In this document: positions 45,901-53,689 of the stretch, one piece after another
Position numbering within the stretch: position 1 is the stretch's first letter
Layout of the letters: every line of letters starts with the position of its first letter
Source of the DNA: JAHDHW01 sp965277415
Lineage (GTDB): Bacteria; Bacteroidota; Bacteroidia; Chitinophagales; Saprospiraceae
Direction of reading: 5' to 3'
DNA: 64,000 bases
Assembly (NCBI GenBank): GCA_965277415.1
Contig: CBDICS010000044.1
Span: 55,983 to 119,982 of the forward strand
The notes under the pieces: model-generated
The model's database searches: none
What the model was told of the DNA's origin: nothing
What the model saw: the letters and a program-made list of their open reading frames with translations, nothing else
Translations under genes and position numbers: made by a program

Positions 45901-46603
45901 CAAGATTATTATCACCCATAGCTCCAGTAATTCCACATACGCTCGTACCATGCCATTCATCATCAGTATTATATACTATTTCATCATTGCTCAAGCTTGC
46001 ATTCCATCCCCTGTAATCATCAATATAATTATTACCATCATCATCAATTCCATTGCCTGGGATTTCTCCATCATTGATCCAGATATTACCAATTAAGTCT
46101 TCGTGTTGATTGTCAAAATTATCATCAATAATACAAACCACAATCGTATCTCCGGTATAAGAAATGCCTCCGGTTGTTTGATTCCATGCTAAAGTCGCAT
46201 CTAAGTCAATTTCCGGATTCCCGCCAGTTTGGCCAGTATTTTTAAGATACCATAAGTTTGGAAAATTAGGATCGTTGGGCTCTATTCTGTTCTCGGTAAA
46301 ATAATTGAATTGTGCATTGACTATATTAGGATTGTATTTGATATCCTTTAAAATAGAACGTTCATTGATTTCAGTATGATCGAATTGTACTTTCCAAATT
46401 CTAAATGGTTTAGATACCAATTCTAAATCATTGATTTTGATATGATTAGAGTATTTAACTTCAATAGACGTAATGAAATCCTGAATTGATGTATTATCAT
46501 TTAATTGGAAAAGAACCTCGCCAAGTGGATAGTCAAGATGCTGACCAATGCTTGAAAAAGGAAGAATAAATAAAAAGATAATTATTTTAAACAGCCTAAT
46601 CAT
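42932..46603 (-). CDS. secreted subtilisin-like serine protease with FN3/GEVED-like modules and T9SS sorting domain
   Basis: The protein is 1223 residues from the ATG at 46603, which gives a clean signal peptide; an in-frame ATG at 46633 would add ten residues. Numbering from the longer form, the S8 triad is Asp170 (VVCIIDDNFD), His228 (EWHGTSVCG) and Ser399 (DGTSTAAPQVAGT). Several fibronectin type III-like modules follow (LEWNEITAAISYNIRYR and similar). Two GEVED-like domains are marked by VGEVEDYCVSI and GEIEEYCVNI. It ends in a T9SS sorting domain (ISIYPNPFV, GIYFAKI). It is predicted to be an extracellular protease with adhesive modules. Confidence 0.92.
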   Translation of the reverse strand: MIRLFKIIIFLFILPFSSIGQHLDYPLGEVLFQLNDNTSIQDFITSIEVKYSNHIKINDLELVSKPFRIWKVQFDHTEINERSILKDIKYNPNIVNAQFNYFTENRIEPNDPNFPNLWYLKNTGQTGGNPEIDLDATLAWNQTTGGISYTGDTIVVCIIDDNFDNQHEDLIGNIWINDGEIPGNGIDDDGNNYIDDYRGWNASLSNDEIVYNTDDEWHGTSVCGITGAMGDNNLGISGICWNTKLMLVSRGTTTADAIAAYTYPFENRKLYNQTLGQQGAFVVATNSSWGIDYGTPDDAPLWCAMYDSLGSVGILNASATTNLNVDVDQVGDLPTTCQSDFLITTTSVNWNDELANVGFGSESVDLAAFGTDILTTLIENTYGYIDGTSTAAPQVAGTIGLLYTAPCPSFAAFAKSNPQQAALQLKNYILDGVESNASLEGISVTGGRLNTNNSLELLMSNCDFSGCFAPYLIEINNISETSIMIDWLTDIATNSVNLRYRNVNDPNWLSINSIQNPYVLTGLDPCTLYEFQLQSVCENTSSSFTASFTFNTDGCCSAPDEINIQAIENGLELEWNEITAAISYNIRYRITGATEWLEVGITESSFTLENLAACQEYEVQISTICPSFQSVYSSSYFSSTLGCGGCVDFDFCPSSGPPESVTWINQVSTSNLDNFSEASNSGYHDFTNLCANFTQGFSHEIIIKTDFDLIQIPGYFGIWIDLNQNGIFEESELLHQSTSIGNETSGALIIPSDAPLGSARMRIVFSTEILSPCAIYEDVGEVEDYCVSISEASECLPPINLNHIVTENSALLNWSGNLLVNEYMFSYRAVGTSEWLIENTSNDSLILTDLQICTDYEYFLTSICNGETSMPTTIQGFRTKGCGVCMDQEYCGSTSCNTTFEWLQRFILDDIDNESGFSDLGYTHFQAYSADLYCGVEYPISLEPGFSNDPFDERFKVWIDFDQNGIFEEAECILDTVSYSGEQILSSIFIPVNALVGSTRMRVSMKYSENILYPCESGFFGEIEEYCVNIYSTSSPECSEPTGIYSVESNDFSTSIIHWDEMASSISFNTRYRPLNNLNEAWRYITTSNNFLQLEDIIPCTEYEVQVQNICEIGLSEFSESHIFILCSTSTATILEQEPQVSIYPNPFVQTTTLTFGSPIKETLIIKIYSSIGQLVKSFKLNANLDQSTFQIDLSDTNSGIYFAKIYLNDKAIFTEKIIHYTP

Positions 46604-46633
46604 AGGATTTTTAAAAGAGACAGTTGTCAACAA

Positions 46634-46873
46634 AGTAGAAAATGTGTTTATTTAAATGAAATCAAAAAAGTTGTTTAGACTTGGCTACTATTATCATAAA
46701 ACGGCCTTTTCCCTATAAAAAACGGCCTTATTAATAAATCAAAAAATGTTTCTTAGCCTAGCAAACTACTTTTGAATAACTTTAAAGCAAAAGTACGAAC
46801 ATTCTAACTTTGATATTGCTCTTCAAGTGACAAAAAGTTTTAAAATTACCTTTATTCTTTTTTGAAGGGATTA
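46634..46873. other. intergenic region between the subtilase gene and prfB
   Basis: About 240 bases between divergent genes, with no coding frame. A minus-strand -7-like octamer TACTTTTG is at 46788-46795, well upstream of the subtilase gene. The prfB promoter lies at the right edge. Confidence 0.4.
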
Positions 46874-46902
46874 TTGTTTTTAGAATAGAATGAATACATT
46901 TG
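46874..46902 (+). promoter_or_regulatory. prfB promoter (TTG-N18-TACATTTG)
   Basis: TTG at 46874-46876 and TACATTTG at 46895-46902 match both Bacteroidota elements with an 18-base spacing. The predicted transcript start falls at about 46905-46909, practically at the prfB ATG (46908). The mRNA may therefore be leaderless or nearly so. Confidence 0.65.
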
Positions 46903-46907
46903 CGATT

Positions 46908-47991
46908 ATGACAATAGAACAACTTAAGGACTTAAAAAAAAGGCTTCTGGCGATTAGGAGGTATCTTTGACGTCGAGAACCGTTTACTTAGAATTGAAGA
47001 TAAAGAACAATTAACACTTAATCCAGAGTTTTGGAATGAGCCCGATGCGGCACGTGTAATACTCAAAGCCTTAAATATAGATAAAGCTTGGGTAAAAGCT
47101 TATAATGAGCTTAAAGCATTGATAGAAGACACAGAGGTTTTATATGACTTTTCAAAGGAAGGAGAAGCCTCAGAGGAAGAGGTGGATGAAAGCTATCGAC
47201 TTACATTAGAAAATGTCGAAGATCTGGAGTTCAAATCCACTTTAAATAAATCTGAGGATGAATTGAATTGTATCCTTGAAATTAATGCTGGAGCTGGAGG
47301 AACAGAAAGCTGTGATTGGGCTGAGATGTTATTGAGAATGTATACGATGTGGGCTGAAAAGCAGGGCTTTAAATTCTCTGAATTGGCCAGAACTGATGGT
47401 GATGTAGCCGGAATTAAATCCGCTTCTTTAGAGATCATTGGCGATTACTCTTATGGATACTTGAAAAGTGAAAACGGCGTCCACCGACTTGTCAGAATTA
47501 GTCCATTTAATGCACAGGGAAAACGACAAACTTCTTTCGCTTCTGTTTTCGTTCATCCAATGGTGGATGATTCCATAGAAATAGAAATTAACCCTGCTGA
47601 TATTGAATGGGATACTTTCCGAGCTAGTGGAGCAGGAGGACAACATGTCAATAAAACAGAATCGGCCGTTCGGGTTCGACATTTGCCAACAGGTATCGTA
47701 GCGGAATGCCAGCAAGAACGTTCTCAACATCTAAATAGAGAAAAGGCACTGGTCATGCTAAAATCTCGACTTTATGAACAAGAATTAAAAAAGCAACAAG
47801 CAGAAAAAGATAAAGTAGAATCCTCAAAAACTAAAATAGAGTGGGGGGCTCAAATTCGCTCTTATGTATTAGATGATCGCCGAGTCAAAGATCATCGCAC
47901 GAATCATCAAACCAGTAATACTGATGCTGTCCTAGATGGAAATATTGATGATTTTATAAAAGCTTTTTTAATGCATAATGCTGGGGTGTGA
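46908..47991 (+). CDS. prfB: peptide chain release factor 2, with programmed +1 frameshift
   Basis: The first frame starts at ATG 46908 (MTIEQLKDLKKRLLAIRRYL) and stops at TGA 46968-46970. The second frame continues from 46969 with DVENRLLRIEDKEQ and runs to 47991, giving about 360 residues in total. RF2 marks are the stop-codon-reading tripeptide SPF (RISPFNAQGKRQTSF) and the catalytic GGQ (ASGAGGQHVNKTESAVR). RF2 reads UGA and UAA, so the in-frame UGA makes synthesis self-regulated. An ATG-initiated frame from 47119 alone would miss the N-terminal domain. Confidence 0.96.
46956..46971 (+). promoter_or_regulatory. programmed +1 frameshift site of prfB
   Basis: The sequence AGGAGGTATCTTTGAC has the classical layout: an SD-like AGGAGG (46956-46961), three bases, then the slippery CTT codon and the UGA stop followed by C. 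It matches the well-studied E. coli arrangement closely. Recoding moves the ribosome into the frame that starts with GAC. Confidence 0.95.
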
Positions 47992-48070
47992 TGAATGATT
48001 TGATGTTTGGTATTATTGAACTAGAGATTTCCTACTCTTAATCGTATTGAATTAAAAGTATACAACTAAA

Positions 48071-48709
48071 ATGGAGAAATTAGACTTTACTCAACAGCTT
48101 ATAATTAAAATAGTTGATAGTGGAATTATTGGAGGAATTCTGCTGGCCATAGGGTATTATTTAAATAAAAATTTGTCAAAGTTCAATAATGATCGTGCAA
48201 AATTATTAGAATCGGAAAAGCAAAACTTAACTTTAAAGAATGCCATTATCCAGGATAAGAGAGAGCGAAAGTTAATTGAATTAGATAATCAATTGTCTGA
48301 ATTCTATTATCCAATCTATTATAGACTACAAAAGGATAATGCATTGTGGAGACTATCTCCAAAATTGAGTAATAAAAAAGGCGCTCTTCCCATAGAAGCA
48401 AATGATATAATTGAGAAAGAATACATTTTAAAAAATCATCTTGAAATCGTTAGCATCATTGAATCAAAATCCCATTTGATTGATACGAATCCAGAATTGC
48501 ATAAACAGGTAAAAGAATATATTAAGCATGTAGCTATTTATAATACGATTAGAAAAGTTGATTCTCTTAAACAATATAATCCCATTGACTTTGATTCTAA
48601 TTATCCTAAGCAATTTGAAATATTAATTGAAAATAAAATTACTGCTTTACAGGCTGAACACGGTGAAATCCTAGATGAAATAACACTTGCTAAAAGCACA
48701 AAGCGATAG
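48071..48709 (+). CDS. uncharacterised protein with N-terminal membrane anchor and coiled coil
   Basis: The 212-residue protein has one membrane helix (about 15-31, IVDSGIIGGILLAIGYYL), then a charged coiled-coil stretch (about 35-80) and a helical domain with EFYYPIYYRLQKDN. I do not recognise a family. The layout suggests a membrane-anchored cytoplasmic helical protein. It stands alone, 80 bases after prfB, with codon use like its neighbours. Confidence 0.65.
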   Translation: MEKLDFTQQLIIKIVDSGIIGGILLAIGYYLNKNLSKFNNDRAKLLESEKQNLTLKNAIIQDKRERKLIELDNQLSEFYYPIYYRLQKDNALWRLSPKLSNKKGALPIEANDIIEKEYILKNHLEIVSIIESKSHLIDTNPELHKQVKEYIKHVAIYNTIRKVDSLKQYNPIDFDSNYPKQFEILIENKITALQAEHGEILDEITLAKSTKR

Positions 48710-48772
48710 GTAAAACTGAATATGACCGATAAGCAAAGTCAATGATAAGTATTAGGAATAAATCAAAAGGTA

Positions 48773-49183
48773 TTATTTATTATCTATAATTATCATCATC
48801 ATCGAAGATAGAAGGAGACTGGAGAATTTAAAAAGTTCTTGACATTCAGTCTTGATATACTTTTTAAAAGAATAATTTTCAAAATCAAAACTAAACAATT
48901 TGAATTCTCCTCTGAATTCATCTAAATATACTCCTATCAATAATATAGGTATCAATAGCCATAATATTAATAAGGGGATTGATAAATTTAGTTTAGATTT
49001 GCCTAGTTTATACCAGAAAGATAGAATTAATAAAACAAGATAATAAGCTGGAGATAAGAATATATTATACCCAATATAAGGCCATAACTTAGGACAGAAC
49101 ATGAGTATAAATAAAATGCAAGCACAAAGTGATAGCATTAACCATATTAAAGCAAACTGATATATGTTGTTTGGTTTTTGCAT
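48773..49183 (-). CDS. small polytopic membrane protein, unknown function
   Basis: The 136-residue protein has about three to four membrane helices (about 10-30, 38-58, 68-88, and possibly 115-132) and a short loop rich in Phe, Glu and Lys (about 90-112). No motif is recognised. It is isolated between the 48071 gene (convergent) and cutA (same strand, but 75 bases apart). Its coding status rests on length and hydrophobic pattern only. Confidence 0.5.
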   Translation of the reverse strand: MQKPNNIYQFALIWLMLSLCACILFILMFCPKLWPYIGYNIFLSPAYYLVLLILSFWYKLGKSKLNLSIPLLILWLLIPILLIGVYLDEFRGEFKLFSFDFENYSFKKYIKTECQELFKFSSLLLSSMMMIIIDNK

Positions 49184-49258
49184 GGTATAAAATCTAAAAG
49201 AAAGCCTTGATTTAGAAGATCAAAGATGAAAGCGCTAAGAGAACCAGCATCATATTTT

Positions 49259-49570
49259 TTATCCCTCCACCTCCGAACGAATCCAGGCCTCATATTCTTG
49301 ATTGGCCTTTGCTTTTATCTTCATAATGCAAGGCACTTCATAGGGATGCATTTCTTTAATCTTAGTTTTGAGGCTTTTCCATTTTTGTTTTGTGGTTTTA
49401 AGAATAGAAACATACTCCGCTTCGGATTCAATATTTCCTTTCCACCAATAGAGACTTTTGATTGGGAAAAGATTAGCACAGGCCGCAAATTTATTTTCTA
49501 TCAAAAAGTTTGATAACTTCTTTGCAGATTCTTCGTTAGCATGTGTGACGTAGACAATTATAAAACTCAC
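49259..49570 (-). CDS. cutA: divalent-cation tolerance protein CutA
   Basis: The 103-residue protein has the CutA1 pattern: an early VYVTHANEESAKKLSNFLIENKFAACANLF segment, the conserved SLYWWKGNIESEAEYVSILKT core, then HPYEVPCIMKI and a final YEAWIRSE. CutA1 is a small trimeric protein of signal-protein fold; a role in copper tolerance was proposed, but the molecular function is unsettled. It starts divergently from the membrane protein at 49613. Confidence 0.95.
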   Translation of the reverse strand: MSFIIVYVTHANEESAKKLSNFLIENKFAACANLFPIKSLYWWKGNIESEAEYVSILKTTKQKWKSLKTKIKEMHPYEVPCIMKIKAKANQEYEAWIRSEVEG

Positions 49571-49612
49571 TTTCTTTTTTATTGAAAGATATAGAAATTA
49601 TTGGACAGATTA

Positions 49613-50461
49613 ATGAAAAAAAATGATCATCAAAGAATAATTCTTTTATTACAGTTTGCTACTATTTGTGTATTCCTGGGTAGAGCATGGCAACATCTAG
49701 TTTGGGATGCACCCTTTAGGACATTGCTATGGGATGAGGGATTAATGAAATCGTTTATTGAATATTGTTTTTCAATGCCTTGGCAAACCTATATTACTAG
49801 TCCAGAAATAGATGCGATGATACAAGGTCTAATAAAAAATACTGGATGGTTTTATTTGATATGCGCTATTATGGCAATGTTTATTAATAAATGGAAGAAG
49901 ATAGCTGGTGTTTTTATGATTCTGGGAAGTTTAAGTTTGATTCTATTAGCGATGTTATATTGTAAGGAAAGATTTTTTAGCATTGGTCAATTTTTTGAAT
50001 ATGCTTTACAATTTCTAACTCCACTATTTCTATATTTTACTGTGAAAAAAGGATTTGTAACTAGTCGCTTACTTTTTTACATGAAATTAGCGATTGCTTT
50101 TACATTTGTCTGTCATGGTTTATATGCAATCGGCTATTATCCTCGTCCTGGGTATTTCATAGAAATGACATTGAATATTTTAAATATTGAGGAAGATCTT
50201 GCTATAAAGTTTTTAAGCTTTGCTGGAATTATGGATTTTATAATTGGTATTGGTATTTTCTTACCCTTTCGATATGCTAAATGGATTATTATATATGCAA
50301 TAATTTGGGGCTTTTTTACTACAATCGCGAGAGTTTGGGCTTATATAGAATTGGATTATTTTATAGAAACTTCAAAGCAATTTATTCATGAAAGTATCTA
50401 TAGAGTACCTCACTTTGTTGTACCTTTTGTGGTGTATAAATTGATGAAGGACGAGGTATAA
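49613..50461 (+). CDS. polytopic membrane protein, unknown function
   Basis: The 282-residue protein (ATG at 49613; a TTG at 49601 would add four residues) has about seven or eight membrane helices. Short aromatic-rich loops include FLGRAWQHLVWDAPFR and GYYPRPGYFIEM. The overall pattern faintly resembles DoxX-like or DoxD-like proteins, but no signature supports this. It is divergent from cutA with a 42-base gap. Confidence 0.68.
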   Translation: MKKNDHQRIILLLQFATICVFLGRAWQHLVWDAPFRTLLWDEGLMKSFIEYCFSMPWQTYITSPEIDAMIQGLIKNTGWFYLICAIMAMFINKWKKIAGVFMILGSLSLILLAMLYCKERFFSIGQFFEYALQFLTPLFLYFTVKKGFVTSRLLFYMKLAIAFTFVCHGLYAIGYYPRPGYFIEMTLNILNIEEDLAIKFLSFAGIMDFIIGIGIFLPFRYAKWIIIYAIIWGFFTTIARVWAYIELDYFIETSKQFIHESIYRVPHFVVPFVVYKLMKDEV

Positions 50462-50563
50462 TTAAGATTACAAGCTAGAAAGGCTTAATAAAAGTCACAA
50501 AGCTTCAAAAATATTGATAAGAACTTTGCGCCTTAGTGGCAAAAAGAAAAAGAAACAATTTAA

Positions 50564-50598
50564 CAAAAAAAAGAGAGTCATATTTGTGTATAACTCTC
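50564..50598 (-). terminator. terminator of the molybdopterin oxidoreductase operon
   Basis: On the minus strand GAGAGT (50598-50593) pairs with ACTCTC (50578-50573), extended by a further TAT/ATA after one mismatch. It is followed by a run of nine T (A tract at 50564-50572 on plus). It lies about 155 bases after the stop codon of the oxidoreductase gene. Confidence 0.75.
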
Positions 50599-50752
50599 AA
50601 TTAACCCCAAAAAACCAAATGAAAACATAGATGTTTCCATTTATACTGTAAATATAAGTATTATTTTCTTATTCATTCAGGATTGAAAATATATTAATTT
50701 TAATCATTTGTATTAAATGGGCCTATTCCTAAAAGACTTCAACTAATTTCTT

Positions 50753-53644
50753 CTATTCCAATTCCTTTTTGATCCGACCGTTTTTGTCCATGTTTTGCAA
50801 ATAATAGGCTTTAGAATCGGGTTTTAATGGACGTTTGAACCAAAGTGGCCGTCTCAAACCACCTGGACCAGGAGCTGGTCGTGTCTTCGCTAACCAATCT
50901 TTGTAATTCTGATGCGATTTTTCAGTATCCACAAAGATATCTCCATATTGATCACCTTGATGCGGGCGTTCAATTCGAACCCTTTGATGCCAACAGTGCA
51001 TTCCTGATATTGGATCTGGATGAACAGCATGTGTAATGTTTTGATGTACACCTCCATCACTCCAAAAGATCCGTTTACTGTCATCATCTGTACTGTCAAA
51101 AGGGCGAATACCTGATTGTGTTACCATTTTCCAACCACCTTTTCCATTATTTTCAATATGAACGGTATTAGTGGCCCAACGATTTCCTTGATCTTGCTTT
51201 CGTCGCCACCTACCAAGGTGATGAGAACAAGCAATGACACCAGGTTTCATACCTTGTGTAACCCAAACCTTATCTATAAAGTAACCAATATCTGTATTCA
51301 ATCGAACAAGGTCTCCAGTTTTAAAACCAAATTTATTGGCATCTTCGGGGTGCATCCAGATAGGATTTCGATTTGCAATCTCGACCAACCACTTTGCGTT
51401 TCCTGAACGAGAATGGATCAAAGTAGGCAATCGGAAAGTGGGCAATAGCACATATTCTCCCTTATCTTTATCTAATTTATCATTGTGAATATGGCTTTTA
51501 ATATATGTCGGCGTTGCATATTCCGGCCAATTCCAATCTACCATTGTTTGTGAGTAGAATTCGTTTTTTCGAGAGGGCGTCGGAAATCCTACATAAGGAA
51601 TACCTCCAATCATCACCCCTAAATCTTTTCCATTCTTACGAATGAGTCCAGATTTTTTATCTATATCAGCACCTTGCATTTGTTCATCAGTAAGCGTGAA
51701 TTCGTGTTTTTTATAACTGTGTTTTTCCACTTCAAATGCGCCATACTTTTTCATATAATCCAATTCGCTTAATCCCTCTTTTTTTGCAGCAGCAGGTAGA
51801 CCTTTCGTATTTTCGAAAATGTACTGATAGTATTCATCAATCGTGATTTTCTCTCCTTTGCGATATGGTGATTCAAAATATTTACGAATGCCTAAACTAC
51901 CATCTGGGTCTATTCTCCAACTAAGTTCAATCCAAAATTCATCTTCTTCCCAAACCTCTCCGGGATTAACTTCATGCGTAAACTCCACATTTTTGCCAGC
52001 TCTTCTCGCTGCTTCTCGTAATACCGGTTGCCGAAACGCAATCCACATACCCGAATGAGTGGCATAGCTGTTTAGATCATGGCGCTCTGATGCATGTCCC
52101 ATAGGGATGACATAGTCCGCAAAAAAAGCAGTTTCATTCCATGTTGGAGTCATGGCTATGTGTAAACCAAATTTCTCTTCATCCATAAAGGCTTCCATCC
52201 AACTAAATCCATCCGGATAAGTCCAGACTGGATTAAAAACCCTTGAGAAATAAACATCCATTTTTCCTCTACCTTCTTTTAAAAAATGAGGTAAGAGAAA
52301 ACTCATTTCAAACATGGCCAATGGATATTCATCAGGTAAATGGAGATTGTTCCAAAATTTTTGTCCGGGAGGGGTACTATGAAATTTTGGTTTGAATTTA
52401 TTCCAACTATTAGGTGAAGTTCCTCCGACCGTTCCAACAGAACCAGTAAGCACATTCAAAAAATGTAAACAACGGGACACACACCAACCCCCTAGATTAC
52501 CACTAGCTGCACTTCTCCAATTATGAGTAGCAAAACGTTCACCAGCTTCCCCGATTTTGATTGCAATTTCACGAATCATATCTGCTTTCACGCCACTTTC
52601 ACTTTCTGCAAATTCCGGAGTATATTCGCTATACTCTTCAGTCATTTTTGCAATATAATTTTCAAAAGATACCGAAGTATCCGGATGTCGTTTTTCAAGG
52701 TAGGTTTCCCAGTTTGTCCACTTCTCTAAAAAGGGACGATTATATAATCCTTCTTCTAAAATAATCTTAGCCATTGCCAATAAAACAGCCGCTTCTGTTC
52801 CTGGATAAGAAGGCATCCAATAATCCGACATACTAGCGGTGTTAGACAGCCGAGGATCCATTGTCGCCAATTTGGCACCTTTCATCTTGGCTTCAATAAT
52901 TCGTTGCGCATGAGGGTTGAAATAATGCCCACTTTCTAAATGCGCAGAAATCAGCAAGATGAATTTTGCATTGGCATGATCTGGTGATGGACGATCATAA
53001 CCATACCAGATATTATATCCAAATCTTGCTCCTGAGGAACAAATATTCGTATGACTATTATGCCCATCAACACCCCAAGCTTGAATGACACGATTGGCAT
53101 AGCCCTCATGTCCGGGGCGACCAACATGATAGGCAATTTCATTGTGTCGATCTTCTTGAATTGCCTTTCTCATTCGTCCGGCAATATCGTCGAGCACCTC
53201 ATCCCAAGAGACACGTTCCCATTTTCCTTCCCCTCTTTTTCCAACTCTTTTTTGTGGGTATAAAATCCGATCTGGGTCAGTAATCTGATTGATTGTAGCA
53301 GGTCCTTTTGCACAGTTTCTTCCTCGACTTCCTGGGTGATATGGATTGCCTTCAAATTTGCGGACTTCATTCGTGTCTTTATCTACATAAGCTGTCAAAC
53401 CACAAGCACTTTCACAATTGAAGCAAGTGGTTGGAACTATGGTATACCGTTTTTTAATTTTGCGTGGATGCTCTTTGGCTTCATATTCCACCCAGTCATC
53501 CCATTTTTCTGGAGGCGGAAATTTTGTTAATTGCCCGGGTTCAGTTAAACTTTCTAAAGGCGTCTCTTCCGTTTGATGAAGGTTTTGGATTAAACCTATT
53601 TTTTCTGCTATGCGCTCTATTAATGAAGGTTTATGTTTTGACAT
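50753..53644 (-). CDS. molybdopterin oxidoreductase, SoeA/polysulfide reductase-like catalytic subunit
   Basis: The 963-residue protein belongs to the DMSO reductase family. The N-terminal [4Fe-4S] motif is Cys74, Cys77, Cys81 and Cys111 (TTCFNCESACG, GRNCAKGP). A cysteine suited to bind molybdenum is Cys202 (TNICSSGARFG). The C-terminal cofactor-binding domain begins near LLPTFRLPTLIHSRSGNAKW. It has no twin-arginine signal, so it should face the cytoplasm. That fits SoeABC-type sulfite oxidation better than periplasmic Psr, Phs or Ttr reductases. The membrane partner is encoded 45 bases upstream. Substrate assignment rests on the neighbours (persulfide dioxygenase, SulP). Confidence 0.85.
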   Translation of the reverse strand: MSKHKPSLIERIAEKIGLIQNLHQTEETPLESLTEPGQLTKFPPPEKWDDWVEYEAKEHPRKIKKRYTIVPTTCFNCESACGLTAYVDKDTNEVRKFEGNPYHPGSRGRNCAKGPATINQITDPDRILYPQKRVGKRGEGKWERVSWDEVLDDIAGRMRKAIQEDRHNEIAYHVGRPGHEGYANRVIQAWGVDGHNSHTNICSSGARFGYNIWYGYDRPSPDHANAKFILLISAHLESGHYFNPHAQRIIEAKMKGAKLATMDPRLSNTASMSDYWMPSYPGTEAAVLLAMAKIILEEGLYNRPFLEKWTNWETYLEKRHPDTSVSFENYIAKMTEEYSEYTPEFAESESGVKADMIREIAIKIGEAGERFATHNWRSAASGNLGGWCVSRCLHFLNVLTGSVGTVGGTSPNSWNKFKPKFHSTPPGQKFWNNLHLPDEYPLAMFEMSFLLPHFLKEGRGKMDVYFSRVFNPVWTYPDGFSWMEAFMDEEKFGLHIAMTPTWNETAFFADYVIPMGHASERHDLNSYATHSGMWIAFRQPVLREAARRAGKNVEFTHEVNPGEVWEEDEFWIELSWRIDPDGSLGIRKYFESPYRKGEKITIDEYYQYIFENTKGLPAAAKKEGLSELDYMKKYGAFEVEKHSYKKHEFTLTDEQMQGADIDKKSGLIRKNGKDLGVMIGGIPYVGFPTPSRKNEFYSQTMVDWNWPEYATPTYIKSHIHNDKLDKDKGEYVLLPTFRLPTLIHSRSGNAKWLVEIANRNPIWMHPEDANKFGFKTGDLVRLNTDIGYFIDKVWVTQGMKPGVIACSHHLGRWRRKQDQGNRWATNTVHIENNGKGGWKMVTQSGIRPFDSTDDDSKRIFWSDGGVHQNITHAVHPDPISGMHCWHQRVRIERPHQGDQYGDIFVDTEKSHQNYKDWLAKTRPAPGPGGLRRPLWFKRPLKPDSKAYYLQNMDKNGRIKKELE

Positions 53645-53689
53645 ACTTGAATGACTTCTTTTTTAAAAAGATAATTTAGACTTTGTCTC

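Noticed and set aside
47119..47991. prfB taken as a 290-residue gene starting at 47119
   Set aside because: The frameshift at 46968 joins an upstream frame that supplies the N-terminal domain, so the gene starts at 46908.
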